From positions 54,253-118,252 of the forward strand of contig JAFZLF010000035.1 of the NCBI GenBank assembly GCA_017551625.1: 64,000 nt of DNA. The letters run 5' to 3'. The notes under the pieces were generated by a model, which ran no database searches, was not told the DNA's origin, and saw nothing but the letters and a program-made list of their open reading frames with translations. Below are positions 26,549 through 37,675 of this stretch, one piece after another; the stretch's first letter is position 1; each line of letters starts with the position of its first letter. The DNA is from Clostridiales bacterium. Its GTDB lineage: Bacteria > Bacillota > Clostridia > Saccharofermentanales > Saccharofermentanaceae. A program made the position numbers and the translations under genes.

Positions 26549-27886
26549 ATGAAACTGAACTATAAGCGGACTTTCCTCTCCGGACTGGCCTTTCTGGCGA
26601 TAACCGCCTTCTGGCAGATGTACGACAACGTCCTCCCCCTTATCCTCGGGAACACGTTTCACCTCAACGAGAGCGTGACCGGCGTCATCATGGCCTCAGA
26701 CAATATCCTGGCCCTTTTCCTTCTTCCCCTCTTCGGCAAGCTATCGGACCGTACAGACACGAGGATCGGCAAAAGGATGCCCTATATCCTTTTCGGCACC
26801 GGTGTGGCTGTGATCCTCACGAACATCCTCCCCTTCCTGGATAACAGCTACGCAGATTCCGCTTCCTCCTGGAAGGTCATCTCGTTTATCGTCACTTTAG
26901 GACTTCTTCTGATCGCCATGTCCGTCTTCCGTTCACCATCTGTAGCCCTGATGCCGGACATCACGCCAAAACCGCTGCGCTCACGCGGAAACGCCATCAT
27001 CAATCTCATGGGCGCGCTCGGCGGGATCCTCTATCTGATTTTCTCCGCTCTTATGTACCCCGAATCAAAGACCAAGGACCTGCTGCACGTGAACTACCAG
27101 CCGCTCTTTATCTTCATCTCCGCCCTGATGTTCATCGCGATCGGCATCATGCTCCTGACGGTCAGAGAACCGAGATGGTCTTCTGAAAACAGCAAAATCG
27201 AGAAAGAACACCCCGAGTGGGATCTCACCGAGAAGGGTGAGGACAACCACAGCAAGCTTCCTTCTCCCGTTCTCCGGTCCATGATCTTCCTTCTTGCTTC
27301 CGTTGCTCTCTGGTACTTCGCTTACAACGCTCTCACCACGTGGTTTACGACCTACTGCTCGACGCTCATGGGGAAGAATCTCGGCTTCGCCTCGACGTGC
27401 TTTCTTGTGACGAATATCGGCGCGATCCTCTGTTTTATCCCCGCAGGACTCATCGCATCGAAGATCGGCCGCAGGAAAACGATCCTGATCGGCACGCTGT
27501 CCTTCAGCCTCTGTTTCGTCGCCGCATTCTTTATCACGACCAGCGGCATCGATGGCGCGCTCTTTACGATGTATATCGATTTCTTCATCGTGGGCGCCGC
27601 CTGGGCCCTGATCAACGTCAATTCGCTTCCGATGACCGTCGAGATGTGCAGTGGCGCGGACACTGGGCGCTTCACAGGCTATTACTACGCCGCCTCGATG
27701 AGCGCCCAGGTCGTAACTCCCGTACTCGCGGGCACGCTTCTCAAGGTCATCAGTTACAGGATCCTGTTCCCTTATGCGGCTTTATTTGCTTTTTTGAGTT
27801 TTGTCACGATGCTGTTCGTACGGCATGGTGATAACCAGATCGAGGCCCCCAGAGGGATCGATGCCTTTGAAGACCTTGATGTATAG
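26549..27886 (+). CDS. Major facilitator superfamily transporter
   Basis: A 445-residue protein with about twelve hydrophobic helices and a central charged loop (about 215-240). The motif GKLSDRTDTRIGKRMPY after helix 2 is the MFS loop 2-3 signature in the form seen in GPH/SLC45-like sugar transporters. Substrate cannot be inferred from context. It has its own upstream region with a small CACC/GGTG hairpin near 26513-26526 and a weak GAGG ribosome site. Confidence 0.85.
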   Translation: MKLNYKRTFLSGLAFLAITAFWQMYDNVLPLILGNTFHLNESVTGVIMASDNILALFLLPLFGKLSDRTDTRIGKRMPYILFGTGVAVILTNILPFLDNSYADSASSWKVISFIVTLGLLLIAMSVFRSPSVALMPDITPKPLRSRGNAIINLMGALGGILYLIFSALMYPESKTKDLLHVNYQPLFIFISALMFIAIGIMLLTVREPRWSSENSKIEKEHPEWDLTEKGEDNHSKLPSPVLRSMIFLLASVALWYFAYNALTTWFTTYCSTLMGKNLGFASTCFLVTNIGAILCFIPAGLIASKIGRRKTILIGTLSFSLCFVAAFFITTSGIDGALFTMYIDFFIVGAAWALINVNSLPMTVEMCSGADTGRFTGYYYAASMSAQVVTPVLAGTLLKVISYRILFPYAALFAFLSFVTMLFVRHGDNQIEAPRGIDAFEDLDV

Positions 27887-27990
27887 GGCTTTCCGGGGAA
27901 AAACTTTTACAATATCAAAGAGAAAACCATCTTGACAAAATAAAATAATATGCTTACCTCGATTTCGGAGAAGAAAAAGCGAAAAAAGCC

Positions 27991-28019
27991 TTGACAATAG
28001 GCACTTTGACGTACATAAT
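27991..28019 (+). promoter_or_regulatory. Strong promoter of the HU gene
   Basis: TTGACA (27991-27996), a 17 bp spacer and CATAAT (28014-28019). A second TTGACA at 27933-27938 may belong to a weaker tandem promoter. Confidence 0.85.
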
Positions 28020-28054
28020 AACTTTGAAATCAAGCCCTGAAGGAGGCAGAAAAA

Positions 28055-28339
28055 ATGAATAAATCAGAACTTATTGATGCAGTAGCAAAAGAGACAAAGT
28101 TGACAAAGAAGCAGGCTGAGGCAGCTATCAACGCTACCCTCGACGCCATCGGAAACGCTCTCGCTGCTAAGAAGCCGGAGAAGGTTGTTCTCGTTGGTTT
28201 CGGCACATTCGAGACAAAGAAGCGTGCTGCTCGTAAGGGCCGCAACCCGAGCACAAAGGAAGTCATCAGCATTCCGGCTTCTAAGGCTCCGGTATTCAAG
28301 GCTGGTAAGGGCCTGAAGGACAAGGTCAACAAGAAGTAA
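28055..28339 (+). CDS. hup: HU family DNA-binding protein
   Basis: A 94-residue histone-like protein with all HU landmarks: MNKSELIDAVA start, LVGFGTFETKKRAARKGRNP arm and the KVN-rich end. HU bends and compacts DNA. Codons are visibly biased (GCT, GTT, GGT, CGT) against the C/G-ending codons of neighbours, as expected for a highly expressed gene. AGGAGG lies just upstream. Own promoter and terminator make it monocistronic. Confidence 0.96.
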   Translation: MNKSELIDAVAKETKLTKKQAEAAINATLDAIGNALAAKKPEKVVLVGFGTFETKKRAARKGRNPSTKEVISIPASKAPVFKAGKGLKDKVNKK

Positions 28340-28361
28340 TTTCTGATTGGTTTATCCTTTG

Positions 28362-28396
28362 AAGGACCGTCTCGGAAGGGACGGTCCTTTTTTTGT
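28362..28396 (+). terminator. Terminator of the HU gene
   Basis: A perfect 10 bp stem (AAGGACCGTC, 28362-28371, with 28380-28389), an 8-base loop and seven T residues. Confidence 0.93.
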
Positions 28397-28423
28397 ATCC
28401 GATCAAGTCTCTGCACGCGCCTC

Positions 28424-29014
28424 TCACGGCCTTCCGTACTTCCCGATCACTTCTTCCATCATCCGGTCCATCATCGATTTGAGCACGGTAAGCACACGAG
28501 TCTCCCCTTTGAGTTTCGTACTTTTCTTGATCGCATACCGGACATTTCTTTCGATCTGTGAAGGTTCCATGTGATACTCCGCGCGCACAAGCGGATAGAG
28601 AGTTTTGGATGCACACTTCATCAGACCCGGATCCCGATACAGATGGAAGAGCAATTCCCGAACGATCTGGGTCCCGATCAGCGTCGGAGGCAGTCCGGCC
28701 TCATCGATCACCGTGTCGATGGCATGCGTGAGAAACGCCTCCTCATACCGGTCCTCTTTCTCGTGGCCCTGACGGAAGACCATGGCCTTTTTCCTGATCT
28801 GTGAGAGCACGAAGTTTCCTCCGCGCCGGCCATCGATCATATAGTGCATCCTGCCCTCCTTATCACTTAACCCCACCATTCCGTTACTAAGGAGCATGGC
28901 ATTGACACAGCGCAGGATCGCCTGATCATCGCAGACGATAAAAAAACCGCATTCTTCCTCTCGGGATGCACGTCTGTTCTTTCTCTTGGAATAATCGATC
29001 ATACAACGGGACAT
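28424..29014 (-). CDS. Regulator with a Spo0A C-terminal-like DNA-binding domain
   Basis: A 196-residue protein. Residues about 95-190 follow the Spo0A effector-domain pattern: AGLPPTLIGTQIVRELLF, then LYPLVRAEYHMEPSQIERNV and RYAIKK, matching GVPAHIKGYxYLRxAI, LYPxIAxxxxTTxSRVERAI and RHAI of Spo0A. The N-terminal 90 residues do not form a receiver domain with the acidic pocket and phosphoacceptor Asp, so control must differ from Spo0A. AAGGAG lies 9 bp before the ATG. It reads in the same direction as the ligA unit, 93 bp after the small membrane protein gene. Confidence 0.7.
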   Translation of the reverse strand: MSRCMIDYSKRKNRRASREEECGFFIVCDDQAILRCVNAMLLSNGMVGLSDKEGRMHYMIDGRRGGNFVLSQIRKKAMVFRQGHEKEDRYEEAFLTHAIDTVIDEAGLPPTLIGTQIVRELLFHLYRDPGLMKCASKTLYPLVRAEYHMEPSQIERNVRYAIKKSTKLKGETRVLTVLKSMMDRMMEEVIGKYGRP

Positions 29015-29107
29015 ATCCTCACACTCCTTATCGTTTTTCTGTATTAAAACACGATAAGACCGGCCTGACTATATGATATATCCGAACTTCTGTTGATTTT
29101 TTGTAAA

Positions 29108-29521
29108 CTATTCTTCGTCCTGAATATCGGACTCATAGATCTCGAGAGAATATGCATAGTGTGCATACGGCGTATATTTGACCGTCACCTCATCACCGAC
29201 TTCCATGTCGAAAGAGAAAGGATTGACATAGTACGTCGTGCCATCGATCACGATCGTCGTGCCGAGCGCACCGATTTTGTCGATCTGTCCGGTCCTGATG
29301 TGATACGTAGACCGAAGGACCGTCGTCGTATCTAATACCCTCGGGATACTGAAGATCGCCATCTGCACAAACAAGATCACCATTAGTACAACAGGAGTGA
29401 GGAAGAGAAAGCCCTTCTTCCATCGGTTCTGCTGCGTATTCTTCACTGCCCACAGCAGGATAAGAAGAATAATCAGGCTGACCAGCAGATGTGCGCCGAG
29501 ATTGGCCCAGAAATAACTCAT
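29108..29521 (-). CDS. Two-helix membrane protein with C-terminal beta domain, function unknown
   Basis: A 137-residue protein. Hydrophobic helices at about 8-27 and 37-60 are followed by an extracytoplasmic beta-rich stretch (TTIVIDGTTYYVNPFSFDMEVGDEVTVKY is the core) that resembles a small OB-like barrel. It starts 30 bp after the fthC stop and probably ends that transcription unit. No family is recognised. Confidence 0.55.
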   Translation of the reverse strand: MSYFWANLGAHLLVSLIILLILLWAVKNTQQNRWKKGFLFLTPVVLMVILFVQMAIFSIPRVLDTTTVLRSTYHIRTGQIDKIGALGTTIVIDGTTYYVNPFSFDMEVGDEVTVKYTPYAHYAYSLEIYESDIQDEE

Positions 29522-29551
29522 TTTCTACGTTCTTCCTCTTCTTTCTCCAGA

Positions 29552-32207
<2,656 letters not shown>

Positions 32208-32216
32208 TCATCCTTT

Positions 32217-32864
32217 CTAATACTTCTCTTTGATTTTGCCTTCTTTACGGCCACCGGCCAGATAGATGACCGGAAGGAGCGTCACAACGAAGAAGAATCC
32301 GCTCCACACAAGAAGCGGGATCCCCAGCATATTTCCCGTCTTCGAAAAAATTCCTGTCGACGGCACCGTCATAAACGGTGACAGCTTATCGAGGTCCGCC
32401 TTCAGAAGACGATAGAGAGGATTCATCACACACTCATAGGCCATACGTACCGGCAGCGCCATGATAAAAGCATCCGCCACATATCTCGCGATCTCTGTCT
32501 TACGCAGCAGCACCAAGACCAGCGCACCGGAAAGGATCAGCGCAACAAACACCACGTCGACCGAGAACGATCGGGTGCGTATCACCTGTATGGTGTAGAC
32601 CAAGGAAGCCAGGATCGAGAGCCCCAGTACCAGATGCTCGCTGATCTCCATCCTGCCCAGCAGGAGCAGCACACACGTGACGCCCATGATAACGATCAGA
32701 CAGAAAACAGCAGAAGCAACAGCCGGCCACGGGATCCTGCCTGCTATTGCTTCTGTAGATTGACATACCAGATCCGTAACGATGCGGTAAGGATACGTCA
32801 GCACCGTTCCCCAAAGAAGAAACATCAATATGGAAACGAACAGTGCACGTATATCACTTCGCAC
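32217..32864 (-). CDS. Polytopic membrane protein of unknown function
   Basis: A 215-residue protein with about six hydrophobic helices and a basic C-terminal tail. No motif or family is recognised. It lies between ydbC (27 bp upstream) and ligA (15 bp downstream) in one unit, but that position does not reveal a role. Confidence 0.6.
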   Translation of the reverse strand: MRSDIRALFVSILMFLLWGTVLTYPYRIVTDLVCQSTEAIAGRIPWPAVASAVFCLIVIMGVTCVLLLLGRMEISEHLVLGLSILASLVYTIQVIRTRSFSVDVVFVALILSGALVLVLLRKTEIARYVADAFIMALPVRMAYECVMNPLYRLLKADLDKLSPFMTVPSTGIFSKTGNMLGIPLLVWSGFFFVVTLLPVIYLAGGRKEGKIKEKY

Positions 32865-32891
32865 AGCTTCAGCCTCTTCGTAATAACCGGA

Positions 32892-33128
32892 TCAATCTTC
32901 AAACTCGTATGGATCGTAGTCCGCCAGGAGCTCCTTAAGGACTGCCACTTCCTCTGCGGTCAGCGTGATACCCTTACCGGCACGCTCGTGCTCCGGCGCC
33001 CAATCACGGATATCCAGCTTCGGTTTGCCGTCATTCCAGCGGATAATGTTGACCTCACGATTCCAGTTAGACTTACTTGTCGAAAGAATACCGATCTCCT
33101 TAACGACCTCAGACTTGATTTCTGCCAT
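32892..33128 (-). CDS. ydbC: YdbC-type PC4/p15 family ssDNA-binding protein
   Basis: A 78-residue protein matching the bacterial YdbC branch of the PC4/p15 coactivator family: GWNREVNxIxWNxxxPKLDIRDWxP core followed by a C-terminal helix (LTAEEVAVLKELL). Family members bind single-stranded DNA as dimers. First gene of the unit leading to ligA; divergent from a phosphoesterase gene. Confidence 0.88.
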   Translation of the reverse strand: MAEIKSEVVKEIGILSTSKSNWNREVNIIRWNDGKPKLDIRDWAPEHERAGKGITLTAEEVAVLKELLADYDPYEFED

Positions 33129-33282
33129 TTTCTACTTCCTTCCCTTCGCGCGCCATCCGGCCACTCTGCCACACACGTCCGCACGAACCTTTTCTTGTAA
33201 TTCCACATGATTATATCACATATGCTATTATATATATACTTAAAAGAGAATTCCATTTCGAAAGGAAAGCGAACTATCTTCT

Positions 33283-34272
33283 ATGCACTGTTTGCAGGCA
33301 GCCGCCGCGGTCATGGCGCTTCATATATCCATATGGCATATTCTTCTGATCCTCGTCGCGCTCGGCGTCCTTCTCACGATATTCATGGTCATCAGCGCCG
33401 CGCGTGTCCGCGTCCACAAGAGAGATTTCTACTTCCACGGAAGCGGCACACGCTCTTCCCCGGCCGTTTCTTCTCCCCTTACTTCCTTGTACACAGGTTC
33501 ATCAGGCGCTCATTCATCGGGTAACTCTTCCGCCTCATCCGGATGTATTCCGGATAGTCCGTGCATCACCGTCGGCTTCTTCTCCGACACACACGGTTTC
33601 GGTTGCCTCCGTTCCCCCTCCTGGATCGCCCGACAGTTTCTCGACAACCACTGCGACATCGTGCTTTTCGGTGGGGATTGTGTACACAAAAAGACCGTCC
33701 GCAGATCCGACCTCCGGATGCTTACTGAGGTCTCGGCTGATCTTAAGGCGAGGAGAATCGAACTCCTGTCCGTCTACGGCAACCACGACTGGGGTCTGAC
33801 CCCGGAAGATTACGAGAAGATGGGCGCCATTCTTCTTCTCGACACATGGAAAGAAGTCTCCTTCTCCGGTCTCAAGATGGCCATCTGCGGCATCGCAGAC
33901 AACCAGCGTGGCGAACGTCCCTGGGGATCTATCCCCGACGATTTCGCAGCCTACGACGGATTCCGCCTCCTTCTGGTCCACAACCCGGACTTCATCTATA
34001 CCTTGCCCGATTATTCCGGTGATAAAACTGCGAAACGTCCCTTCGACTACATGCTCTCCGGACACCTGCACGGCGGTCAGGTCCATCTTCCCGGAAATCT
34101 CGAATTCACTTTCTTCCGCGAAGACCGCATCGCCCGAGAAGCAGGCATCCTCGGCGGCGCCTTCGAATCCCGCGGCTATCGCGGATTCATCAGCCGCGGC
34201 GCCGGCAACGGCTTCCTGCCGATCCGGCTTGCCGCCCGTCCCGAGATCCATATCCTCCGTTTTCACATCTGA
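33283..34272 (+). CDS. Membrane-anchored metallophosphoesterase (YkuE/YaeI type)
   Basis: A 329-residue protein with an N-terminal transmembrane helix (about 15-40), a Ser/Gly/Pro-rich linker (about 55-90) and a calcineurin-like phosphoesterase domain. All metal-site motifs are present: SDTHG, GGDCVH, YGNHDWG and SGHLHGGQVHLP. The last resembles YkuE/YaeI enzymes, some of which act on lipid substrates. No good ribosome site marks the first ATG; an ATG at 33313 is the alternative. Its end overlaps the converging next gene by 10 bases. Confidence 0.85.
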   Translation: MHCLQAAAAVMALHISIWHILLILVALGVLLTIFMVISAARVRVHKRDFYFHGSGTRSSPAVSSPLTSLYTGSSGAHSSGNSSASSGCIPDSPCITVGFFSDTHGFGCLRSPSWIARQFLDNHCDIVLFGGDCVHKKTVRRSDLRMLTEVSADLKARRIELLSVYGNHDWGLTPEDYEKMGAILLLDTWKEVSFSGLKMAICGIADNQRGERPWGSIPDDFAAYDGFRLLLVHNPDFIYTLPDYSGDKTAKRPFDYMLSGHLHGGQVHLPGNLEFTFFREDRIAREAGILGGAFESRGYRGFISRGAGNGFLPIRLAARPEIHILRFHI

Positions 34273-34667
34273 AGATCCGCGTGGATCACATGGTTCACCT
34301 GACGAAGATCTTTCCGCGTACACCAGAACCAGATCGTATCCGATCCTTCAGTGACATCCGGCTCGGGCTTACGGATATAGTACTCATCCTGCCCGATCCT
34401 CACCTTGATAAAAGACCTCTTTCCGATAAGAACATCCCGTTCCATGACTTTGCAACAGATCGCCTTCTCATCCTCTTCTGTTGTAATCTCACCGAAAAGT
34501 TCGATCTTGCAGTCATATTCACCGTTTAGTCTCATAAATGAGAAATTACTATCATCACTGACAAGCTCCGAGTCATCAAAACATCTGTCCACCGTCCCCG
34601 ACAGGAGATTCTTAAGGACAACACTTCTCGTCATCTCCGCTTCATCAAATTCCAGAACTCTATGCAT
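34263..34667 (-). CDS. Hypothetical protein
   Basis: A 134-residue soluble acidic protein with a predicted beta-rich core (FSFMRLNGEYDCKIELFGEI; FIKVRIGQDEYYIRKP). No family is recognised. GGAGG at 34674-34678 supports the ATG at 34667. It is convergent with and overlaps the phosphoesterase gene. Confidence 0.5.
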   Translation of the reverse strand: MHRVLEFDEAEMTRSVVLKNLLSGTVDRCFDDSELVSDDSNFSFMRLNGEYDCKIELFGEITTEEDEKAICCKVMERDVLIGKRSFIKVRIGQDEYYIRKPEPDVTEGSDTIWFWCTRKDLRQVNHVIHADLQM

Positions 34668-34732
34668 CACGCGCCTCCAAAAGACAAAGAATCAACCCCA
34701 TCTCCACTATGCGCTGAAACAAAAGAAAAAGC

Positions 34733-34860
34733 AAGCGTCCCCTGAAAAGCGCAGATAAAAAAGAGTTTTCAGTGCCTCCTCCCCTCTCGGGAGAAAGCCG
34801 CAAGATCAAGTAAGCGTCCCCTTAAAAGCGCAGATAAAAAATAAGTTTTCAGTGCCTCCT
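34733..34860. repeat. Two direct copies of a 48-49 bp intergenic repeat
   Basis: Copies at 34733-34780 and 34812-34860, 79 bp apart, share AAGCGTCCCCT, AAAAGCGCAGATAAAAAA and GTTTTCAGTGCCTCCT with only a few differences. A third partial match (GTGCCTCCG) is at 34911-34919. On the minus strand each copy begins AGGAGGCACTGAAAAC. They fill the otherwise empty 318 bp downstream of glgP; no open frame there is convincing. Confidence 0.75.
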
Positions 34861-34886
34861 CAAATCACATAGCGAAGATGCCTAAC

Positions 34887-34968
34887 AAAGCAAAGAAAAA
34901 CACCTTTGACGTGCCTCCGCAGGGCGCAAGCCCGAGGACAGCACAAGAAGGTGCTTTTTCTTTGCTTT
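34887..34968 (-). terminator. Long inverted repeat ending the glgP transcript
   Basis: Arms 34948-34968 and 34887-34906 are complementary over about 20 bases (AAAGCAAAGAAAAA and its complement, then CACCTT) around a central GC-rich hairpin. In the glgP direction the second arm is T-rich, fitting a terminator. Confidence 0.6.
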
Positions 34969-34984
34969 TCAGTTAGATCTTCGC

Positions 34985-37558
34985 TTACTTAATCTTAGCC
35001 GGCTTGATCTTCCAGATCCCCTTCGCATACTCGCTGATCGTTCTGTCGGAAGAGAACTTACCGGAATTGCAGATGTTGATCCAGCACTTCTTCGCCCAGG
35101 CCATGCGGTTTGCATAGTCCCTATATGCCTGATCTCTGGTCTTTCTGTAATCATCGAAGTCACCGAGTACATAGTAGGTGTCGCCCGGCTGCCAGTTGCT
35201 GCCGTAGATGAGACCATTGAAGAGATCCTGGAACATGCCGGTTCCCTCATCGTTGAAAGTACCATCGACCAGACGATCGAGTACCTTCTTCAGGCCCGGG
35301 ATGTTCTCATACTGCCACTTCGGGTTGTAGTAAGCACGTGTCGCTTCCATATCCTCGACACGGCAGCCGAAGATGTAGACGTTGTCATCACCGACGGACT
35401 GGGCGATCTCTACGTTCGCGCCGTCCCAAGTACCGAGAGTCACGGCACCGTTCATCATGAACTTCATGTTACCTGTACCGGAAGCCTCAAGACCTGCTGT
35501 CGAGATCTGCTCGGAGATATCTGCTGCCGGGAAGAGCTTCTCACCGTTACTTACGTTATAGTTCTCGATGAAGACGACCTTCAGACGGCCTTCCATATCC
35601 GGATCGTTGTCGATCATCTTGGCGATCTCGTTGATGAACTTGATGATCGCCTTCGCGCGGAAATATCCCGGAGCGGCTTTCGCGCCGAAGAATACAGTTA
35701 CCGGCGGCATATCGAGCTTCGGATCTTCCTTGATGCGGTCGTAGAGATTCAGTGCATAGATCGCATTCAGAAGCTGTCTCTTATACTCATGCAGGCGCTT
35801 GATCTGTACGTCGAAGATCGAATCCGGGTTGACCTTGATGCCCTTGGTCTTCTCAAGATGTGTGCACAGAGCGACCTTATTGGCGCGCTTCACCTTCAGG
35901 AAACGCTCCATGACCTTCTTATCGTTTGCGTACTTCTCGAGCTTCTTGAGCTGATCGAGATCCGTGACCCACGCTTCACTTCCGAGGAGGTCAGTGATGA
36001 GAGCCGCCAGATCCTGGTCGCAGACACGGAGCCATCTTCTCGGTGTTACGCCGTTTGTCTTGTTAGAGAACTTCTCCGGATAGATCTCATACCACTCTTT
36101 GAGTGTATCTCTCTTGAGGATCTCAGTATGCAGAGCGGCCACGCCATTTACGGAGTAGGAGCCGTAGATCGCCATCCATGCCATCTGGACCTTACCATCA
36201 GAAAGGATCGACAGACGGTCTACCAGCTCGGAATACATGCCTTTCTCGAAGAACTGCGCACGCTGCTGGTTGTTGATGCCCTCGACGATCTCGAAGATTC
36301 TCGGGAACAGGAAGCGGAAGATATTGCAATCCCACTTCTCCAGAGCCTCAGCCATGATGGTGTGGTTCGTGTAAGCAAACGTATGACGGACGATCTCCCA
36401 TGCATCTTCCCACTTCACGCCGTTCTCATCCACGAGGATACGCATGAGCTCCGGAATACCGATAACCGGGTGGGTATCGTTGAGCTGGATGCTGTTGAGC
36501 TCGGCAAACTTACTGAAATCGTTACCGTGAACAGCCTTGTAGTTTCTCACGATATCCTGCAGCGATGCGGATACGAAGAAATACTGCTGACGGACACGGA
36601 GCACCTTACCATCGTAAGATGTATCGTTCGGATAAAGTACTCGGAAGATATCGTTTACGCGGTTTCTCTCGATCACAGCGTCATCGAAACGCTGTGAGTT
36701 AAAGAGATTGAAGTCGAATTCCTGAGCCGGTTCGCACTTCCACAGGCGCAGACGGTTTACGTTATGTGTATTGTAGCCGGTGATCGGCATATCGCACGGG
36801 ATCGCCCATACGTCAAAATCATTGAAGTGGACACGGATCTTATCCTCATATCTCGGGATAACGAACGGATAACCATTCTCCATCCAGGAATCCGGATGCT
36901 CTCTCTGGAAGCCGTTCTCGAAGGTCTGGCGGAACAGACCGTAACGATAGAGGATACCGTAACCTGTTACCGGCAGATCCAGTGTCGCGCAGGAATCCAG
37001 GAAGCATGCTGCCAGACGGCCGAGACCGCCGTTACCGAGCGCTGCGTCTGTTTCTTCTTCGAGAAGATCGGTAAGGTTGATGCCGAAGCCCTTCATGGCT
37101 TCCACTGCCTGCTCGTAGATACCGAGATTTACGAGGTTATTCAGCATGGAGCGTCCTACGAGGAACTCTGCGGAGAGGTAATGGGCCTGACGGACCTTAG
37201 CATACTTCTCACGGGTCTTCTCCCAGTCATCCGCCATGATCTCGACGATCGATCTGGAAAGCGCAAGCCAGTAATCTCTTGCCGTACCCTTATCTGCGCT
37301 CTTACCGGAGCAGGACTTGACCTGGAAAGCCACCATATCGTGAAGTTCCTGAGCCGTGATATTGTGGGTCTTGGCCGGATCCACCGTGACCTTACGGCGA
37401 ACCGCAGACTTGACCGGCGCGGATGCTTTCTTGGCCGGAGCAGCTTTCTTAGTGGCAGCCGCAGATTTCTTTGTAGCGGCCTTGGCTGCCGGCTTCTTCG
37501 CCGCAGCTGTCTTCGTTACTTTCTTCTGTGTTTCTTTCTTCTGTGCACGTTCACTCAT
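34985..37558 (-). CDS. glgP: Glycogen/alpha-glucan phosphorylase with histone-H1-like N-terminal tail
   Basis: An 857-residue family 35 phosphorylase releasing glucose-1-phosphate from alpha-1,4-glucans. It has the N-terminal GNGGLGRLAACFLDS motif, the glucan site and the PLP region EASGTGNMKFMMNGAVTLGT with the PLP lysine. Residues 5-60 are unusual: a Lys/Ala/Pro/Thr-rich tail with repeats such as AAKKPAAKAATKK, like histone H1 or HctB tails, absent from standard GlgP. AGGAGG (37568-37573) sets the ATG at 37558. No other glycogen gene is nearby. Confidence 0.92.
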   Translation of the reverse strand: MSERAQKKETQKKVTKTAAAKKPAAKAATKKSAAATKKAAPAKKASAPVKSAVRRKVTVDPAKTHNITAQELHDMVAFQVKSCSGKSADKGTARDYWLALSRSIVEIMADDWEKTREKYAKVRQAHYLSAEFLVGRSMLNNLVNLGIYEQAVEAMKGFGINLTDLLEEETDAALGNGGLGRLAACFLDSCATLDLPVTGYGILYRYGLFRQTFENGFQREHPDSWMENGYPFVIPRYEDKIRVHFNDFDVWAIPCDMPITGYNTHNVNRLRLWKCEPAQEFDFNLFNSQRFDDAVIERNRVNDIFRVLYPNDTSYDGKVLRVRQQYFFVSASLQDIVRNYKAVHGNDFSKFAELNSIQLNDTHPVIGIPELMRILVDENGVKWEDAWEIVRHTFAYTNHTIMAEALEKWDCNIFRFLFPRIFEIVEGINNQQRAQFFEKGMYSELVDRLSILSDGKVQMAWMAIYGSYSVNGVAALHTEILKRDTLKEWYEIYPEKFSNKTNGVTPRRWLRVCDQDLAALITDLLGSEAWVTDLDQLKKLEKYANDKKVMERFLKVKRANKVALCTHLEKTKGIKVNPDSIFDVQIKRLHEYKRQLLNAIYALNLYDRIKEDPKLDMPPVTVFFGAKAAPGYFRAKAIIKFINEIAKMIDNDPDMEGRLKVVFIENYNVSNGEKLFPAADISEQISTAGLEASGTGNMKFMMNGAVTLGTWDGANVEIAQSVGDDNVYIFGCRVEDMEATRAYYNPKWQYENIPGLKKVLDRLVDGTFNDEGTGMFQDLFNGLIYGSNWQPGDTYYVLGDFDDYRKTRDQAYRDYANRMAWAKKCWINICNSGKFSSDRTISEYAKGIWKIKPAKIK

Positions 37559-37605
37559 AACGTTGCACCTCCTTTTCCCCTTTGGTTTTAAAAACCACAT
37601 TGCAT

Positions 37606-37633
37606 ATTGTAGCAGACTTCACAATTTCTGCAA
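37606..37633 (-). promoter_or_regulatory. Promoter of glgP
   Basis: On the minus strand TTGCAG (37628-37633), a 16 bp spacer and extended -10 TGCTACAAT whose core is 37606-37611. Confidence 0.65.
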
Positions 37634-37675
37634 ATCAATGTATTCTTATATATAGGATTTTTCTGGAGGAAACAC

